Positions 5,240-7,470 of a stretch of DNA of 7,470 nt are shown here, in pieces. The position numbers and the translations under genes were made by a program. The first letter of the stretch is position 1. The number at the start of each line of letters is the position of its first letter. Source of the stretch: Clostridia bacterium (GTDB taxonomy: Bacteria > Bacillota > Clostridia > Oscillospirales > RGIG577); contig JAFOLN010000203.1 in assembly GCA_017419325.1 (NCBI GenBank), positions 1-7,470 of the forward strand, read 5' to 3'. A model generated the notes under the pieces. It ran no database searches. It saw only the letters and a list, made by a program, of their open reading frames with translations, and was not told the DNA's origin.

Positions 5240-7470
5240 ATGAAAAAACGAAGGATACTTGCGTTTATACTTGCGGCGGCGCTTGCGCTGACCTTTTGTG
5301 TGCCCGCTATGGCGGCGGACGGCGGGAGCGCATATCCCGAAAAATTTGATTTAAGGGACTACGGTCTCGTATCGTCGGTAAAGGACCAGTCGCCCTGGGG
5401 CACCTGTTGGGGCTTTGCGGCCATAGCCGCAAGCGAGATAAGCATACTTTCGGAACTGAGGGATCTTTCGCCCGTGTATGCCGAGGCGTTCGCAGACCCC
5501 GACGAGCTTGATTTAAGCGAGCTTCAGCCTGCCTGGTTCGTATACACGCGCCTTCCGGACGACGGCACGGGCGACCCTCATTCGCAGGCGGGCGAGGGCA
5601 TTTCCGTTTACGGAGTATATCCGCTGGACGGCGGCGGCTATTCGTTTATGGCCTCGACGGTTTTTTCTATGGGAACGGGCCCGGTGCCGGAGTCAGCGGT
5701 GCCGTACCGGAATAAGGAAGGTCTCATAGTGAAGAACCAGGCGGGAGAGAATCAGTACTATGCCTTCCGAAACGAGGACGGCACCTACTGCGACTGGAGC
5801 GTTGACGAGGAATACCGCTTTTATGCGGAATTTGAAATTGCCGACTGCAACGTACTGCCTGCAGCGGCCATGACTGACAAGAACGGCGAGTATGTATACA
5901 ATCCCGCCGGAACGGCCGCAATCAAGGACGAGCTTATGAAAAAACGGGGCGTGTCAATTGCCTTCTGCGCAGATACGGCGCTGCCCGATGACAAGGACGC
6001 TGCTCCCGTGTATACAAACCTCGATACGTTTGCCCATTATACGTGGGAGGACGTTGAGGCGAATCATGAGGTATGCATAGTCGGCTGGGATGACAATTAT
6101 CCGAAGGAGAACTTCCTCGAAGGGCACAGACCGCCTGATGACGGCGCGTGGATAGTTAAAAACAGCTGGGGAAGCATAAACGGCGAATTCCCCAACAAAT
6201 ATAACTGGGGCGCAGACGGAAGCGGATATTTCTACCTCTCATATTACGACAAAAGCATCACCTGCGCAGAGTCCTTCGACTATGACATAGAGGAAAACTT
6301 CGATAACGGCGATTCGGGCGTATATATCGTGGATCAGTACGACTATCTGCCGGCGAACGCGGAAGCACCTTTTAAGGTTCCGCTTGACAATGTAAGACTT
6401 GCAAATGTATTTACGGCGGAGTTTGACCAGAATCTCCGCTCCATAGGCGTTACGACGCCCAATGAAAACAGCACCGTGGAATTTGAGGTATACAGGCTTA
6501 AGGACGGCTGGAAAACGCCTGTGGACGGCGAAAAGCTTGCTTCGTTCTCCAAAGACTTCCGTTATGCGGGCTTCCACAGGGCAAACCTTGAAAATGCCTG
6601 CTTTATGCCCGAGGGCGCCGATTACAGTATTGTCGTGAAGTTTGATGAGCTGCCCGTAAACATGGGCGCGGCGTGGTCAGGCAGCGGAGAACCGAAGGAA
6701 GGCACCTATTGCAAGACGGTAGTAAACCGCGGCGAGAGCTTTATTGACGACGGCTCGGGCTGGGAAGACTGGGCGGACGCCAAAACGGTTATTGAAGACG
6801 TCATAACCGAGGGAGAAGGCATTGAAAACGTGAGAATCGTGCTTGACAACCCCACCATTAAGGCTTACTCGGACGTTGCGCGCACCCTTGAGGTGAACGC
6901 AGACATAAAGGACTGGACGGACGACCCGGGCGCATCCCTTAAGGCAGGCGATACGGTAACCTTTGAGGTCACCGTAAAGAACCCCATGACGCTTGATGTA
7001 AACAGCGTTAAGCTTGAAAGCCGCCTTGTTGATCTTGGCGACAAGGGCGTAATTGCGACAATACCCGCGGGCGAAACGGTGACGCTGACGTATGATTATA
7101 CGGTGACCGAACAGGATATAGCCGCAAACGACATCTTTGAGCGCATCGTGGCTACGCTTCCCTATGACCGCTTCTACGACTCCGACGGGGAATACTTCTT
7201 TATATGCCCCACGGACGTGACGCCCTGGTATTTTGAAGATATGGCATATGTGTTTGAAAACAATATCATGGACGTAAACGAAAGCGGCTTTGACCCCGAC
7301 GTCCGCGTAACGAGAGCCCAGCTTGCGAAGGCGATATATGAGCTTGACGGCGGCAGCGCATCGGCAGGCGTGGTCGAGGTGTTCTCGGACGTTCCCGCGG
7401 GAAGCAAATACGCAGACGCTGTAAACTGGGCTGCGGCCTCCGGCGTGGTAAACGGACGCGGCGACGGCAC
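5240..7470 (+). CDS. Secreted papain-family (C1A) protease with lectin-like, CARDB-like and SLH domains, 3' partial
   Basis: The open frame runs 743 codons to the window edge without a stop. Residues 1-26 are a signal peptide (MKKRR, a hydrophobic core, then AMA). The C1A domain follows at once (about 31-340): Q50 of the oxyanion hole and C56 in GTCWGFA, H276 in NHEVCIVGWDD, and N308 in WIVKNSWG complete the catalytic set. No I29-type inhibitory propeptide is seen, as in related clostridial enzymes. Residues about 345-470 (ENFDNGDSG, RLANVFTAEF, IGVTTPNENSTVEFEVY) resemble the lectin-like region common in this protease group. Residues about 540-640 form a CARDB/DUF11-like beta domain. An SLH repeat starts near 660 (TPWYFEDMAYVFENNIM, TRAQLAKAIYEL), and a second near 714 (VFSDVPAGSKYADAVNWAA). 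The enzyme is probably anchored to cell-wall polysaccharide outside the cell. Substrate is unknown. Confidence 0.92.
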   Translation, partial: MKKRRILAFILAAALALTFCVPAMAADGGSAYPEKFDLRDYGLVSSVKDQSPWGTCWGFAAIAASEISILSELRDLSPVYAEAFADPDELDLSELQPAWFVYTRLPDDGTGDPHSQAGEGISVYGVYPLDGGGYSFMASTVFSMGTGPVPESAVPYRNKEGLIVKNQAGENQYYAFRNEDGTYCDWSVDEEYRFYAEFEIADCNVLPAAAMTDKNGEYVYNPAGTAAIKDELMKKRGVSIAFCADTALPDDKDAAPVYTNLDTFAHYTWEDVEANHEVCIVGWDDNYPKENFLEGHRPPDDGAWIVKNSWGSINGEFPNKYNWGADGSGYFYLSYYDKSITCAESFDYDIEENFDNGDSGVYIVDQYDYLPANAEAPFKVPLDNVRLANVFTAEFDQNLRSIGVTTPNENSTVEFEVYRLKDGWKTPVDGEKLASFSKDFRYAGFHRANLENACFMPEGADYSIVVKFDELPVNMGAAWSGSGEPKEGTYCKTVVNRGESFIDDGSGWEDWADAKTVIEDVITEGEGIENVRIVLDNPTIKAYSDVARTLEVNADIKDWTDDPGASLKAGDTVTFEVTVKNPMTLDVNSVKLESRLVDLGDKGVIATIPAGETVTLTYDYTVTEQDIAANDIFERIVATLPYDRFYDSDGEYFFICPTDVTPWYFEDMAYVFENNIMDVNESGFDPDVRVTRAQLAKAIYELDGGSASAGVVEVFSDVPAGSKYADAVNWAAASGVVNGRGDG

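Noticed and set aside
1..7470. Mobile elements, CRISPR arrays, tRNA or rRNA genes.
   Set aside because: No transposase or integrase motifs, no regularly spaced repeats and no recognisable tRNA or rRNA sequences were seen.

Overview
The window looks like a chromosomal segment of a Gram-positive anaerobe of the class Clostridia. The evidence is the OhrR-type MarR regulator, two short non-selenium GPx-like peroxidases, a TIGR03905-type TSCPD protein, a secreted clostridial-style C1A protease ending in S-layer homology (SLH) repeats, and strong purine-rich Shine-Dalgarno sites. Coding DNA is GC-rich, with frequent ATA isoleucine and CTT leucine codons, and the gaps between genes are AT-rich. The species cannot be named from sequence alone.

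Layout. At 3-470 (+) is the 3' part of a flavodoxin-fold NAD(P)H:FMN-type reductase. It converges on ohrR (512-949, -) across a perfect 30-base palindromic bidirectional terminator. Upstream of ohrR, a 150-base gap holds its promoter, a 14-base-arm inverted repeat over the -35 box, and a GC-rich hairpin. Next comes a minus-strand operon, read from right to left: a short GPx-like thiol peroxidase (1943-2416), a TSCPD protein overlapping it by one base (1680-1943), and a longer GPx-like peroxidase (1100-1648). The operon starts from a promoter with perfect -35 and -10 hexamers, and the -10 box lies inside a 34-base near-palindrome resembling known OhrR operators. Divergent from this operon is copA (2645-5179, +), a Cu(I)-exporting P-type ATPase with a metal-binding domain at each end. 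After a 60-base gap, 5240 to the window end (+) encodes a secreted papain-family protease with a lectin-like region, a CARDB-like domain and at least two SLH repeats; its 3' end is missing.

How it may work together. The most interesting unit is 512-2490: an organic-peroxide sensor next to a peroxidase-TSCPD-peroxidase operon whose promoter carries an OhrR-like operator. No ohr gene is visible here. The inferred model is that OhrR represses the operon until its N-terminal cysteine is oxidised, after which two thiol-dependent peroxidases and a four-cysteine protein of unknown role are made. The adjacent divergent copper exporter may belong to a wider redox and metal stress island, but no copper regulator gene is present in the window.
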